Origin: Ga0077527 sp964486865
GTDB lineage: Bacteria > Pseudomonadota > Gammaproteobacteria > Burkholderiales > SG8-41
Direction of reading: 5' to 3'
NCBI GenBank assembly: GCA_964486865.1
Contig: CAZAOZ010000006.1
Coordinates: 1-64,000 of the forward strand
Length of the DNA: 64,000 nucleotides
Part shown: positions 1-8,857 of the stretch, piece by piece
Position numbering within the stretch: the stretch's first letter is position 1
Layout: the number at the start of each line of letters is the position of its first letter
Notes under the pieces: model-generated
The model's database searches: none
Told to the model about the DNA's origin: nothing
Seen by the model: only the letters and a program-made list of their open reading frames with translations
Program-made: the position numbers and the translations under genes

Positions 1-101
1 GTGCGCGTGAGCCCGCGGCCGCGGGCGCCGGCGCCGGCAAGGCGCCGGCCAAGAAAAGCGGCGGCAGTTTTGATGACATGGACGACGATATTCCGTTTTA
101 G
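1..101 (+). CDS. ssb: Single-stranded DNA-binding protein SSB, C-terminal end only
   Basis: Only the last 32 codons lie in the window (frame begins at base 3, stop TAG at 99-101). The visible tail is an Ala/Gly/Lys-rich linker ending in DDMDDDIPF. That acidic tip is the conserved SSB C-terminal peptide, which recruits replication and repair partners to SSB-coated DNA. The identification rests on this tip alone because the OB-fold lies upstream of the window. An intrinsic terminator follows within 20 bases. Confidence 0.85.
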   Translation, partial: AREPAAAGAGAGKAPAKKSGGSFDDMDDDIPF

Positions 102-116
102 GCGACAGGTTTTTCC

Positions 117-146
117 AAAAAAAAGCCGGGCATCCCCGGCTTTTTT
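117..146. terminator. Bidirectional intrinsic terminator between ssb and ackA
   Basis: A-run 117-124, perfect 7-bp stem AGCCGGG (124-130) / CCCGGCT (135-141), four-base loop, T-run 141-146. The flanking A and T runs let it end both the rightward ssb transcript and the leftward ackA transcript, which converge here. Confidence 0.9.
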
Positions 147-154
147 GTTGCAGT

Positions 155-1333
155 TCAGCACGCCGTCTGCAGCAACCGGCTGGTATGCCGCGCGATGACC
201 ATCTCTTCGTCGGTGGGGATGATGCAGACGCTGATGCGGCTTGCCGCTGCCGAAATGCGTGCTGCATTTATCGCATTGGCGGCCGGATCCAGTTCGATGC
301 CCAGCCACGCCAGTTTCTCGCAGATCATCGCGCGCACCGGTTTGGCGTGTTCGCCGATGCCGCCGGTAAATATCAGCGCATCGATGCCCTCGAGCGCGGC
401 GGCGAGCGCACCAACCTCCAGCGCGGCGCGATAAACGAACTGGTCAATCGCGGCGCGTGCGCGGGGGTCGTGGCTGTCCAGCAGGGTGCGCATGTCGTTG
501 CTGATTTCCGAAATGCCGAGCAGCCCGGATTCCCGATACAGCATGTTCTCGACCTCAGCCGAAGTCATGCCCTTTTCGTGCATCAGGTAGAACAGCACGC
601 CGGGATCCACGGCACCGCAACGGGTGCCCATGACCAGTCCGTCCAGCGTGCTGAAGCCCATCGTGGTTGCAATGCTTTTCCGTTCACGCATTGCGCACAG
701 GCTGGCCCCGTTGCCGAGATGGGCAACGATTACACGGCTGTCCGCTGCTGCGCCCAGGAAATCCGGGAGCGCGCCGGCAATGAATTCGTACGACAGGCCG
801 TGAAAACCGTAACGCCGCAGCCCGGCCTCGGTCAGCCGGCGCGGCAGCGCCAGGGCCTGCGCAACAGCCGGCTGGGTGCGATGGAACGCCGTGTCGAAAC
901 AGGCGACCTGGGGGAGGGCAGGCCGCAATTTGCGCAGGGCTTTGATGGCGGCAAGGTTGTGCGGCTGGTGCAGCGGCGCCAGCGGCGCCAGCGCTTCGAG
1001 TCCGGCGAGGGCGCCGGCATCGATCAGGACCGGCGCCGCATGCTGCTCGCCGCCGTGGACCACGCGATGGCCGGCACCGCGCAGGCGGGCGGCATGTCGG
1101 CCGCTTTCCAGCCAGTCGAACAGCCAGGCCAGCGCCGCGTCATGGGTCAGCGTGGCGCCGGGCAGCGTTCCGGCCAACGCTTCCCCGGCAGCGTTGCTGG
1201 CGGCAAAGGATGCCGTGGCGCCGATACCCGAGATCATGCCCTGCACGGTCCGTTGCAGGGCCGCACCGGCACCAAACACGGCGAACTTGATGCTCGATGA
1301 TCCTGCGTTCAGGACCAGTATCTGACCGGACAT
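155..1333 (-). CDS. ackA: Acetate kinase
   Basis: 392 residues, usual length for AckA. It interconverts acetate + ATP and acetyl phosphate + ADP in the cytoplasm (Pta-AckA pathway). The N-terminus ILVLNAGSSSIKFAVF is the acetokinase nucleotide-binding signature. VVHGGE and FDTAFH near residues 90-150, AHLGNGAS near 205, GFSTLDGLVMGTRCG near 225-240 and FTGGIGEH near 325 are further family signatures of the ASKHA fold. No pta gene lies next to it in the window. It converges with ssb across a shared terminator. Confidence 0.97.
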   Translation of the reverse strand: MSGQILVLNAGSSSIKFAVFGAGAALQRTVQGMISGIGATASFAASNAAGEALAGTLPGATLTHDAALAWLFDWLESGRHAARLRGAGHRVVHGGEQHAAPVLIDAGALAGLEALAPLAPLHQPHNLAAIKALRKLRPALPQVACFDTAFHRTQPAVAQALALPRRLTEAGLRRYGFHGLSYEFIAGALPDFLGAAADSRVIVAHLGNGASLCAMRERKSIATTMGFSTLDGLVMGTRCGAVDPGVLFYLMHEKGMTSAEVENMLYRESGLLGISEISNDMRTLLDSHDPRARAAIDQFVYRAALEVGALAAALEGIDALIFTGGIGEHAKPVRAMICEKLAWLGIELDPAANAINAARISAAASRISVCIIPTDEEMVIARHTSRLLQTAC

Positions 1334-1494
1334 GGCTTTGGGGGTCTGCAGAAAAGTGCTTTTTCTTCAATGGGCTAGGGCTGGCGTGATTGTGCCCGTG
1401 CCGGGGCACTGCGCCAAGCGGTACGCGGGTAAAACCTTGAAACAGGCTGCAGCAGCCCCCAGTTTCCCGCCGAAGTGATCGTAACTGTCTAAGG

Positions 1495-1500
1495 TATAAT
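1495..1500 (+). promoter_or_regulatory. Candidate -10 box for the fmdB/DUF502/aspS run
   Basis: A consensus TATAAT lies 30 bases before the ATG of the zinc-ribbon gene. No good -35 hexamer is seen at the right distance, so this is a probable but incomplete sigma70 promoter. Confidence 0.45.
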
Positions 1501-1529
1501 GCTTTTTTGGGTTTATTCGGGTGTGTGTC

Positions 1530-1859
1530 ATGCCAATTTACGAATATCGGTGCGGGGTTTGCGGTTTCCAGAAAGAATTTCTGCAACGCATCAGCGATGC
1601 GTTGCTGACCGACTGTCCGGAGTGCGGCAAGAGCGCGCTTGGTAAAATGGTGACGGCTGCGGGTTTTCAGTTGAAGGGCAGTGGCTGGTACGCGACCGAT
1701 TTCAAGAATCAGGGCAGCGCCAAACCAAAGTCGGGCGATGCTAAACCTGTTGACGCGGCAAAGACAGCCGATGCACCCAAGATCGCTGATGCACCGAAGA
1801 AAGATGAATCAAAGGCTGTAGCGGCCAGCAGTACCGGCGCCAGCACTGCCTGCAGTTGA
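1530..1859 (+). CDS. FmdB-type zinc ribbon protein
   Basis: 109 residues starting MPIYEYRCGVCG. Two CxxC pairs (CGVC at residues 8-11 and CPEC near 32-35) form the small zinc ribbon of the FmdB/CxxC_CXXC_SSSS putative regulatory family. After GSGWYATDFK the C-terminal half is a low-complexity Ala/Asp/Lys-rich linker, which is typical. The ATG at 1530 is preferred over an in-frame GTG nine bases upstream because family members begin MPIYEY. Function is not established; it commonly sits just upstream of DUF502 and aspS in betaproteobacteria, as here. Confidence 0.9.
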   Translation: MPIYEYRCGVCGFQKEFLQRISDALLTDCPECGKSALGKMVTAAGFQLKGSGWYATDFKNQGSAKPKSGDAKPVDAAKTADAPKIADAPKKDESKAVAASSTGASTACS

Positions 1860-1974
1860 TTCCTGCGGCCCGGGCCGGGCGCGCAGCAACGGCGTCCGCC
1901 CCGACTGATTTGCGCTGATGCTGTTCCGCCACTCCGATCGCGCATAGTCACTACGCGCAGTTACTAAATTATCC

Positions 1975-2622
1975 ATGTCCAAGAAAACTTCCATCAAGAG
2001 TTACTTCATCACCGGCCTGCTGGTCTGGGTGCCGCTGGTGATCACGCTGTGGGTGCTCAACCTGCTGGTGGGCACCATGGATCAGACGCTGCTGCTGTTG
2101 CCCGAGAAATTCCTGACCGAAAAGTGGCTGGGCATCCACATTCCGGGTTTGGGCGTGATCCTGACCGTGCTGATCGTGTTGTTGACGGGTGTGCTGGCCG
2201 CCAACATTCTCGGTCAGCGGTTGGTGAAATTCTGGGAAGACATCCTTGCGCGCATTCCCGTCGTCAACACCATCTATCACAGCGTCAAGCAGGTCAGTGA
2301 CACACTGTTCTCGGGCAAGGGCCATGCGTTCCGCAAGGTGCTGCTGGTGCGCTACCCGCATCCGCAGGCGTGGTCGCTGGCGTTCCAGACCAATGTGCCG
2401 GTCGAGGTTGGCGTGCGTCTGCCCGAGGAACATGTCGCGGTATTCATTCCGACCACGCCGAGCCCGGTCAACGGGTTTTATTTTTACGTCAGGCGCGAGG
2501 ACGTGATTGAGATCGACATGTCGGTGGAGGCTGCTTTCAAATACATCGTGTCGATGGGCGTGGCGGCGCCGGGCGGGAGTGGCAGCAGCGGTGCTGCTCC
2601 GGCGCTGCGCAATCAAGATTAA
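1975..2622 (+). CDS. DUF502 family inner-membrane protein
   Basis: 215 residues. Two strong membrane segments near the N-terminus (about 8-32, FITGLLVWVPLVITLWVLN, and 58-82, LGVILTVLIVLLTGVLAANI) precede a soluble domain with the family pattern PVVNTIYHSVKQVSDT around residues 95-110. DUF502 proteins are widespread in proteobacteria and their function is unknown. The gap to aspS is 26 bases, so the two are probably co-transcribed. The 115-base gap before it contains no gene. Confidence 0.9.
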   Translation: MSKKTSIKSYFITGLLVWVPLVITLWVLNLLVGTMDQTLLLLPEKFLTEKWLGIHIPGLGVILTVLIVLLTGVLAANILGQRLVKFWEDILARIPVVNTIYHSVKQVSDTLFSGKGHAFRKVLLVRYPHPQAWSLAFQTNVPVEVGVRLPEEHVAVFIPTTPSPVNGFYFYVRREDVIEIDMSVEAAFKYIVSMGVAAPGGSGSSGAAPALRNQD

Positions 2623-2648
2623 TCATTAATAATCAAATAGTTGAATAT

Positions 2649-4427
2649 ATGCGCAGCAATTATTGCGGGTTGATCGACCGTACCTATCTCGGCCAGACCG
2701 TAACTCTGTTCGGCTGGGTGCATCGACGGCGCGACCACGGCGGCGTCATTTTCGTCGACCTGCGCGACCGTGAAGGTCTGGTGCAGATAGTCTGCGATCC
2801 CGACCGCGCGGAAACATTCCGGATCGCCGACAGCCTGCGCAACGAGTTTGTCGTGCGCGTCGAAGGCAGGGTGCGTGAGCGGCCCGCCGGCACGGTCAAT
2901 GCCGGCTTGGTCAGCGGCGAAATTGAAGTGCTGGCGACCGGCCTGGAAATTCTCAATGCATCGCAGACGCCGCCGTTCATGATGGACGACGAGGTGTTGT
3001 CGGAAAACGTGCGGCTGCAATACCGCTTTCTTGATCTGCGGCGCCCGCAGATGCAGAACCATCTGCGGTTGCGCCATCGCGCGGCGCGCGCGATCCGCCA
3101 TTATCTCGATGAACACGGCTTCATCGACATCGAAACGCCGATGCTCTACAAGTCAACGCCCGAAGGTGCACGCGAATTTCTCGTGCCCTCGCGCATGCAC
3201 GACGGCCAGTTCTATGCGTTGCCGCAATCGCCGCAGTTGTTCAAACAGCTGCTGATGATTGCCGGCTATGACCGCTACTACCAGATCGTCAAGTGCTTTC
3301 GCGATGAGGATCTGCGCGCCGACCGCCAGCCGGAATTTACGCAGGTCGATATCGAAACCTCGTTCCTCGGCGAGCGCGAAATCCAGGATCTGATGGAAGG
3401 ATTGATCCGCCACCTGTTCCAGACGGTGATGAACGTCGATCTCGGCGCGTTCCCGCGCCTGACCTATGCCGACGCCATGGCGCGTTTCGGTTCCGACAAG
3501 CCGGATCTGCGGGTCAAGCTGGAGCTGACGGACCTGAGCGACCTGATGGCGCAGGTGGATTTCAAGGTGTTCAAGCAGGCGATTGCGCTGAAGGATGGGC
3601 GGGTGATTGCGCTGCGTATTCCCGGCGGTGCGGCGCTGACCCGGAAGGAGATCGACGATTACACCGCATTCGTGGCGATCTACGGCGCCAAGGGACTGGC
3701 CTACATCAAGGTCAACGACGTCACCAAACTCAGCGACGAAGGGCTGCAATCGCCGATCGTCAAGTTTCTGCCGCAGCCGGTGCTGGCTGAACTGCTGCGC
3801 CGCACCCAGGCGGCCAACGGTGACCTGATTTTTTTCGGCGCCGACCGGCGCAAGGTGGTACACGATGCGCTCGGCGCGCTGCGCGTCAAGGTCGGTCACG
3901 AGAAGGGGCATGCCGAGTCCGGCTGGCGGCCGTGCTGGATCGTCGATTTTCCCGCTTTCGAGTATGACGAAGAAGCCAATCGCTGGAACGCGGCGCATCA
4001 TCCGTTCACGGCGCCCAAAGACGAGCACGTTGGTTTTCTGACGACCGATCCGGGCAAGGTGATGGCCAAAGCCTACGACGTGGCGCTGAACGGCTGGGAG
4101 ATCGGCGGCGGATCGGTGCGGATTCATCGCGCCGAGGTGCAGTCACAGGTATTCGCCGCGCTGGGCATCAGTCCGGAAGACGCACGGGCGAAATTCGGTT
4201 TCCTGCTCGATGCGCTGTCGTATGGCGCGCCGCCGCACGGCGGCATTGCCTTCGGTTTCGACCGGCTGGTTACTCTGATGGCCGGCGCGGATTCAATACG
4301 CGAGGTCATCGCTTTCCCGAAAACGCAGCGCGGGCAGGATCTGATGGTCGACGCACCGAGCGTAGTCACCGAGCGTCAGTTGCGCGAGCTGCACATCCGG
4401 CTGCGCACCACCGCCGGCGCGGAGTAA
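2649..4427 (+). CDS. aspS: Aspartyl-tRNA synthetase
   Basis: 592 residues, bacterial AspRS length. It charges tRNA-Asp with aspartate using ATP. Order: N-terminal OB-fold anticodon-binding domain (FGWVHRRRDHGGVIFVDLRD, about 20-40), class II catalytic core with FRDEDLRADRQPEFTQVDIE (motif 2, about 215-235), a bacterial GAD insertion, and motif 3 GGIAFGFDRLVTLM near 530. The start MRSNYCG matches the family N-terminus. Betaproteobacterial AspRS is often non-discriminating (also charges tRNA-Asn); sequence reading alone cannot decide that here. Confidence 0.98.
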   Translation: MRSNYCGLIDRTYLGQTVTLFGWVHRRRDHGGVIFVDLRDREGLVQIVCDPDRAETFRIADSLRNEFVVRVEGRVRERPAGTVNAGLVSGEIEVLATGLEILNASQTPPFMMDDEVLSENVRLQYRFLDLRRPQMQNHLRLRHRAARAIRHYLDEHGFIDIETPMLYKSTPEGAREFLVPSRMHDGQFYALPQSPQLFKQLLMIAGYDRYYQIVKCFRDEDLRADRQPEFTQVDIETSFLGEREIQDLMEGLIRHLFQTVMNVDLGAFPRLTYADAMARFGSDKPDLRVKLELTDLSDLMAQVDFKVFKQAIALKDGRVIALRIPGGAALTRKEIDDYTAFVAIYGAKGLAYIKVNDVTKLSDEGLQSPIVKFLPQPVLAELLRRTQAANGDLIFFGADRRKVVHDALGALRVKVGHEKGHAESGWRPCWIVDFPAFEYDEEANRWNAAHHPFTAPKDEHVGFLTTDPGKVMAKAYDVALNGWEIGGGSVRIHRAEVQSQVFAALGISPEDARAKFGFLLDALSYGAPPHGGIAFGFDRLVTLMAGADSIREVIAFPKTQRGQDLMVDAPSVVTERQLRELHIRLRTTAGAE

Positions 4428-4471
4428 GCGCGGCGTCAGCGGGCAGCGCGGTTTCCGGAACCACATCAGCC

Positions 4472-4921
4472 ATGCGACTGGCGTGCCGCCGGAGTTTGCT
4501 GCAACGGGTGGTATGGACAGGCGTTGTGCTGGTGTGGGTTGGATTTGCGCAGGCACGTGGCGACGCGCCGCTGCTGCACGAAATTCGCCTGCATGAATTG
4601 CCCGCCGAAGCCCGCCATACCCTGCAGCTGATTCAGCGCGACGGGCCGTATCCTTATGAGCGTGACGGCGTTGTTTTCGGCAATCATGAAAAACTGCTGC
4701 CCGCTGCGCAGCGCGGCTATTACCGCGAGTACACGGTGATGACGCCCGGCGTGCGGCATCGCGGCGCACGCCGCATGGTTGCCGGTTGCGATCGGGAGAA
4801 ATCGAAACAGCAGCCGGCGCAGCACCCCTCCGGTTCGCTGCGCCTTGCACACTGCCGTGACGGCGGCGAACTCTATTACACTGCGGATCATTACCGCACC
4901 TTCCGGCGCGTCGTCGAATGA
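4472..4921 (+). CDS. Secreted barnase-type guanyl-specific ribonuclease
   Basis: 149 residues. An N-terminal hydrophobic stretch (about 12-27) ending ...GFAQA resembles a signal peptide. The mature part has the microbial RNase N1/T1 fold pattern: GPYPYERDGVVFGNHEKLLP, then YYREYTVMTPG with the likely catalytic Glu, RGARR, and C-terminal YYTADHYRTF with the catalytic His. It would cut single-stranded RNA after G. Its stop overlaps the start of a barstar gene by four bases, the expected toxin-inhibitor arrangement. It could be an interbacterial toxin or a scavenging RNase; no secretion-system gene is nearby. Confidence 0.88.
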   Translation: MRLACRRSLLQRVVWTGVVLVWVGFAQARGDAPLLHEIRLHELPAEARHTLQLIQRDGPYPYERDGVVFGNHEKLLPAAQRGYYREYTVMTPGVRHRGARRMVAGCDREKSKQQPAQHPSGSLRLAHCRDGGELYYTADHYRTFRRVVE

Positions 4922-5337
4922 AGTCCGTGGGATTTTCCGCAAGACATAACGGCATGTACCGCATGCCGGCAGATGCCGGTGCGCAGCACGCGGCGGCGCA
5001 GGGCGCGGGTTTGCGCTGGAGCGTGATCGATCTGCGGCGCGCGCGCGGCAAGCGTGCGCTGCTCGGCGCGTTTGCCCGTGCGCTGGCGTTCCCCGGCACC
5101 TTTGGCGGCAACTGGGATGCGCTGGCCGACAGCCTGCAGGATCTGTCGTGGCTGCCGGAACCGGGATGGGTGCTGGTGCTGCGCGGTGCCGCGGATTTTG
5201 CGGCAGCGGCGCCTGATGATTACGCAGTGCTGCTGGAAATACTCGGTGCTGCCGCGGACTGGCAGCGACAGCAAGGGCGTATTTTTACTGTGCTGGCGGA
5301 TGTTGCTGCCGGACTGCCGGCGTTTCCGGCGCCATGA
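4918..5337 (+). CDS. Barstar-family ribonuclease inhibitor
   Basis: 139 residues; start ATG overlaps the RNase stop (ATGA). The barstar signature FPGTFGGNWDALADSLQDLSWLP (about residues 59-81) is clear; this helix-loop plugs the barnase active site through acidic residues. The product is cytoplasmic, with no signal peptide, and protects the producer from enzyme that has not been exported. The first 35 residues (with a His/Met-rich stretch) are unlike usual barstars, so the true start may be downstream, for instance at the Met near residue 13. It overlaps nudB by four bases. Confidence 0.9.
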   Translation: MKSVGFSARHNGMYRMPADAGAQHAAAQGAGLRWSVIDLRRARGKRALLGAFARALAFPGTFGGNWDALADSLQDLSWLPEPGWVLVLRGAADFAAAAPDDYAVLLEILGAAADWQRQQGRIFTVLADVAAGLPAFPAP

Positions 5338-5783
5338 ACTACAAAACTCCGGTATCGGTGCTGGTGCTGGTGCATACCGCCGAACTGCAGGTGTTGCTGC
5401 TGGAGCGCGCCGACCGGCCGGGCTTCTGGCAGTCGGTGACCGGCAGCCAGAATCCGGGCGAAACGCTGGCGCAGACCGCGTTGCGCGAACTGGCAGAAGA
5501 AACCGGCATCGCGGTTGAACCTGCAGCGCTGATCGACTGGAACCGGCAAAACCGCTACGAAATCTACCCGCACTGGCGCAGCCGTTATGCGCCGGGCGTT
5601 ACCCACAATACGGAACATGTCTTTGGCCTGACGCTGCCGGCGGTGCGGGACATCGTGATTGCCCCGCGCGAACATCTGGCCTGGCAGTGGCTGCCGTGGC
5701 GCGAAGCGGCCGATCGGGTGTTTTCATGGACCAATGCCGACGCAATACGCGAATTGCCGCAGCGCCTGGCAGGGCGGGGATAA
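5334..5783 (+). CDS. nudB: Dihydroneopterin triphosphate diphosphatase (Nudix)
   Basis: 149 residues. Perfect Nudix box at 37-59 (G37, E43, R51-E52-L53, E55-E56, G58). The flanking motifs FWQSVTGS and WLPWREA match NudB, which removes pyrophosphate from 7,8-dihydroneopterin triphosphate in folate synthesis. The position shortly after aspS is the usual one in betaproteobacteria; here the barnase/barstar pair has slipped between them. The start overlaps the barstar stop (ATGA). Confidence 0.92.
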   Translation: MNYKTPVSVLVLVHTAELQVLLLERADRPGFWQSVTGSQNPGETLAQTALRELAEETGIAVEPAALIDWNRQNRYEIYPHWRSRYAPGVTHNTEHVFGLTLPAVRDIVIAPREHLAWQWLPWREAADRVFSWTNADAIRELPQRLAGRG

Positions 5784-5898
5784 ACTGCGGCGCGGCGGGA
5801 TTTTCCGGCTGGTTTTTCTGTCAAAATCCTTGTAATGTTGAAACTTTTCCCCTGCGGAGTTTTCTCCGGACGGGGATGATCTGGAGCCGAGCCTGACG

Positions 5899-6996
5899 AT
5901 GGAAGCACAGACGTTGACTTTTGAAGGTTTCAAACCGCTGGCCGACGAGGCCTGCGAGGCGCGCATAGTCGCCGCCCGCCGCAAGCTCGGCGAGCGCGCG
6001 GTGCTGCTGGGGCATCACTACCAGCGGGCTGACGTGTACAAACACGCTGACCTGACGGGCGACTCGCTGCAGTTGTCCAAGCTGGCCTCGCAGACCGAAG
6101 CCGAATACATCGTGTTCTGCGGCGTGCATTTCATGGCCGAAGTGGCCGACATCCTGTCGCGCCCGAGCCAGAAAGTCATTCTGCCGGATCTCAGCGCCGG
6201 CTGTTCCATGGCCGACATGGCCAATCTGAGCAAAGTCGAGCGCGCCTGGCGTGAACTGGCGACAGTGCTCAATCCCGACGAGACCGTGACGCCCGTTACC
6301 TACATCAACTCGGCTGCGGACCTGAAGGCGTTTTGCGGCGAGCACGGCGGCATCGTCTGCACGTCGTCGAATGCGCGGCAGATCCTCAACTGGGCATTCA
6401 ACCGGCGCGAGAAAGTATTGTTCTTTCCCGACCAGCACCTGGGCCGCTGGACCGGTTACCTGATGGACATTCCGCTGTCGGAAATGCTGGTGTGGGATCC
6501 GGACGAGCCGATGGGCGGCCTGACGCCGCAGCAGATCAAGATGGCCAAAGTCCTGTTGTGGAAAGGCCATTGTTCGGTGCATCAGATGTTCCAGGCGCGG
6601 CACATCCTGCGCTGGCGGCAGCAGCATCCGGGCGGCGTGGTGATCAGCCACCCCGAGTGCAATTTCGAAGTCTGCAAACTGTCCGACTACGTCGGCTCGA
6701 CCGACTACATCATCAGGACCATTGCCTCGAGCGCGCCCGGCTCGCGCTGGCTGGTGGGGACGGAACTCAATCTGGTCAATCGCATCGCCGAAGAATTCCG
6801 TCCGCAGGGCAAATCGGTGCAGTTCATGGCGCCCACCGTATGCATGTGCTCCACGATGCAGCGCATCGACCCGCAGCACCTGGCCTGGGCGCTGGAGAAT
6901 CTGGTCGCCGGCAAGGTCGTGAACCAGATCAAGGTTCCGGCTTATGAGGCTGAGCTGGCGCGCATCGCACTGGAACGCATGCTTGCAGTGTCCTGA
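5899..6996 (+). CDS. nadA: Quinolinate synthase A
   Basis: 365 residues. It condenses iminoaspartate with dihydroxyacetone phosphate to quinolinate in de novo NAD synthesis. LLGHHYQ near 37, PDLSAGCSMAD with C102, the HPECNFEVC segment near 250 and the CMCSTM segment near 315 supply the conserved cysteines binding the 4Fe-4S cluster of long-type NadA. No nadB or nadC is adjacent. The 115-base gap before it may hold its own promoter, but no convincing -35/-10 pair was seen. Confidence 0.97.
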   Translation: MEAQTLTFEGFKPLADEACEARIVAARRKLGERAVLLGHHYQRADVYKHADLTGDSLQLSKLASQTEAEYIVFCGVHFMAEVADILSRPSQKVILPDLSAGCSMADMANLSKVERAWRELATVLNPDETVTPVTYINSAADLKAFCGEHGGIVCTSSNARQILNWAFNRREKVLFFPDQHLGRWTGYLMDIPLSEMLVWDPDEPMGGLTPQQIKMAKVLLWKGHCSVHQMFQARHILRWRQQHPGGVVISHPECNFEVCKLSDYVGSTDYIIRTIASSAPGSRWLVGTELNLVNRIAEEFRPQGKSVQFMAPTVCMCSTMQRIDPQHLAWALENLVAGKVVNQIKVPAYEAELARIALERMLAVS

Positions 6997-7780
6997 TCCT
7001 GGCGTTCCCGGTGCGTCGCGGCAACTGAGCGTCGCCACCTACAACATCCACAAGGGGTTTTCCTTCACGCCGCTGTTCGCGCGGCGTCCTGTGCTGCACT
7101 CGCTGCGCGAGGAATTGCGCGCGCTGAATCCCGACCTGGTGTTTCTGCAGGAAGTGCTGGGCGAGCACACGGCGCACGCGGCGCGCCATCGCGACTGGCC
7201 GGCGCAATCCCAGTATGAATTTCTTGCGGACAGCCTGTGGCACAGTCACGCTTACGGTAAAAATGCGATATACGACGCCGGGCACCACGGCAACGCACTG
7301 CTGTCGCGTTATCCGATCACGCGCTGGGACAATGAGGATGTGTCATCACACCGGTTTGAGCGCCGCGGCCTGCTGCATTGCGAGATCGCGGTGCCGGGCT
7401 GGCCGGATGCGCTGCATTGCGTATGCGTACACCTGGCGCTGACCGCGTACGGCCGTGGCCGTCAGTTGCAGCAGTTGCGCCAGCGCATCGAGCGGCTGGT
7501 GCCGCCGCAGGCACCGCTGATTGTCGCCGGAGACTTCAATGACTGGTACTGGCGTCATCGCGCGACGCACGAACTGGCCCATCCGCTCAACATGCACGAG
7601 GTGTTCGAGTTGTTCAAAGGCGCGCCGGCGCGCAGCTACCCGGCACTGTTTCCGGTGCTGCGGCTGGACCGGATTTATGTGCGGGGGTTCACGGTGCGCG
7701 AGGCGCGCGTCCATCACGGACCGCAATGGGGCAGGGTGTCGGATCACGCGCCGCTGACGGCGCAACTCGAGCGCCTGTAG
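6944..7780 (+). CDS. Endonuclease/exonuclease/phosphatase (EEP) family protein
   Basis: 278 residues from the ATG at 6944, overlapping the end of nadA by 53 bases. An in-frame TTG at 6983 would shorten the overlap and is a plausible real start, since homologues begin only a few residues before the core. The core starts LSVATYNIHKGF with the metal-binding Asn, followed by FLQEV (metal-binding Glu), GNALLSRYPI, VAGDFNDW (catalytic Asp/Asn) and SDHAPL (catalytic His), the full EEP set of the DNase I/Mg-phosphodiesterase fold. Substrate is unknown. In related genomes such a gene lies between nudB and a cardiolipin synthase gene. Confidence 0.9.
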   Translation: MRLSWRASHWNACLQCPDPGVPGASRQLSVATYNIHKGFSFTPLFARRPVLHSLREELRALNPDLVFLQEVLGEHTAHAARHRDWPAQSQYEFLADSLWHSHAYGKNAIYDAGHHGNALLSRYPITRWDNEDVSSHRFERRGLLHCEIAVPGWPDALHCVCVHLALTAYGRGRQLQQLRQRIERLVPPQAPLIVAGDFNDWYWRHRATHELAHPLNMHEVFELFKGAPARSYPALFPVLRLDRIYVRGFTVREARVHHGPQWGRVSDHAPLTAQLERL

Positions 7781-7853
7781 TCAGGCCCTAGACGCTCCTA
7801 GCCCTGGAGCCAAATCGTCGCCGTCGCACTCACGAAGTAATTGTTAACAGGCC

Positions 7854-8639
7854 CTAGTAGCGGTAGCTGTAGTTCGACTGCGGTGAACGGGGGTCTTGAG
7901 CGGCGGGTGCGCGTGATTCAGCAGGAGCCGCGACCTCGCGGATGTTGCCGCCCATCATTGCCGCAGTCGGCGCAGGCGCCGCGCCGGTGCTGTCGAGCGC
8001 CGTCACGCCCACGCGCACGGTGGGGCCCGGGTCATGGGGCATGGTGGTGGTGATGTCGCGGCCGTTGTACTGATAGACCACGGCATAGCCGCGGATCACG
8101 TCGCGGGTGGTTTCCACGGTGCGGCAGCGCTGTGCGGGCTGCGCTGCTGCAGCCTGGCGGTTATCGACGCGGTCGCCGACCACGGCGCCGGCAATGGCTC
8201 CGGTGGCTGCCGCGGCCGTGCGGCCGCTGCCTTTGCCCACTTGCGCGCCGAGCAGGCCGCCCGCTGCGCCGCCGACCACGGAACCGGTCATGGAGCGCTC
8301 GCTGTCGGGATTGGCGACGCGGTCGCCGACGATGGTGCCGGCGATGGCGCCTGCTGCGGTTGCAGCGTCACGGCCGCTGCCGCGACCGACGGTGCTGCCG
8401 AGCAGCGCGCCGGCGACGCCGCCGATGATCGGCGCGATGACGCTGCGTTCAGCCTGCGGTGCGCGCTGCGGTTGCACGTCGGCAACGCATTCCTGGCGCG
8501 GCTCGCGCACCTTTTCGACAATCGGCGTGGATGAGATGACGCGGGCGGTGTCGGTGAAATCGGCAGCATGGCCGGGCAGCGTCATGAACAGCGCGGGAAG
8601 CATCAGCAGAATTTTCTGGTGCATTGTTTTTTTATCCAT
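7854..8639 (-). CDS. Glycine-zipper 2TM envelope protein
   Basis: 261 residues from the ATG at 8639; a longer frame to 8729 adds 30 residues without a signal peptide. MDKKTMHQKILLMLPALFM begins a signal peptide ending ...PGHAA. Residues about 70-155 contain two similar glycine-zipper blocks, each ending GAIAG.(I/V)VGDRV, so this is an internal duplication of the Rick_17kDa/SlyB-like glycine-zipper module. A C-terminal domain with YAVVYQYNGRDITTTMPHDPG is shared with outer-membrane glycine-zipper proteins. Probably an outer-membrane-associated protein of envelope integrity; exact role unknown. Confidence 0.85.
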   Translation of the reverse strand: MDKKTMHQKILLMLPALFMTLPGHAADFTDTARVISSTPIVEKVREPRQECVADVQPQRAPQAERSVIAPIIGGVAGALLGSTVGRGSGRDAATAAGAIAGTIVGDRVANPDSERSMTGSVVGGAAGGLLGAQVGKGSGRTAAAATGAIAGAVVGDRVDNRQAAAAQPAQRCRTVETTRDVIRGYAVVYQYNGRDITTTMPHDPGPTVRVGVTALDSTGAAPAPTAAMMGGNIREVAAPAESRAPAAQDPRSPQSNYSYRY

Positions 8640-8796
8640 GATCCGGGCTCCGGTCGGTGAACGATGGGAAACCGGTGGTGCGGTTGCAGGTGCGATAATT
8701 AAAGCGCAGGCGCGGCGGCCCTGCCGCAAGCGTTACATAAATTTACAGATGCGGCCTGCACATACGGATACAGCCTGCCTCTTCCCGCAAACCGGA

Positions 8797-8802
8797 TATA
8801 AT
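8797..8802 (+). promoter_or_regulatory. Candidate -10 box for the Atm1-type exporter
   Basis: A perfect TATAAT with a weak -35 (CTGCCT, 8775-8780, 16-base spacer). It precedes the exporter ATG by 55 bases, in an AT-rich divergent gap shared with the glycine-zipper gene. Confidence 0.5.
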
Positions 8803-8857
8803 CATAACATGTTGTTTTCATTGAATAAAATTACTTGTTCCAGAGTGAGGGCAGGCG

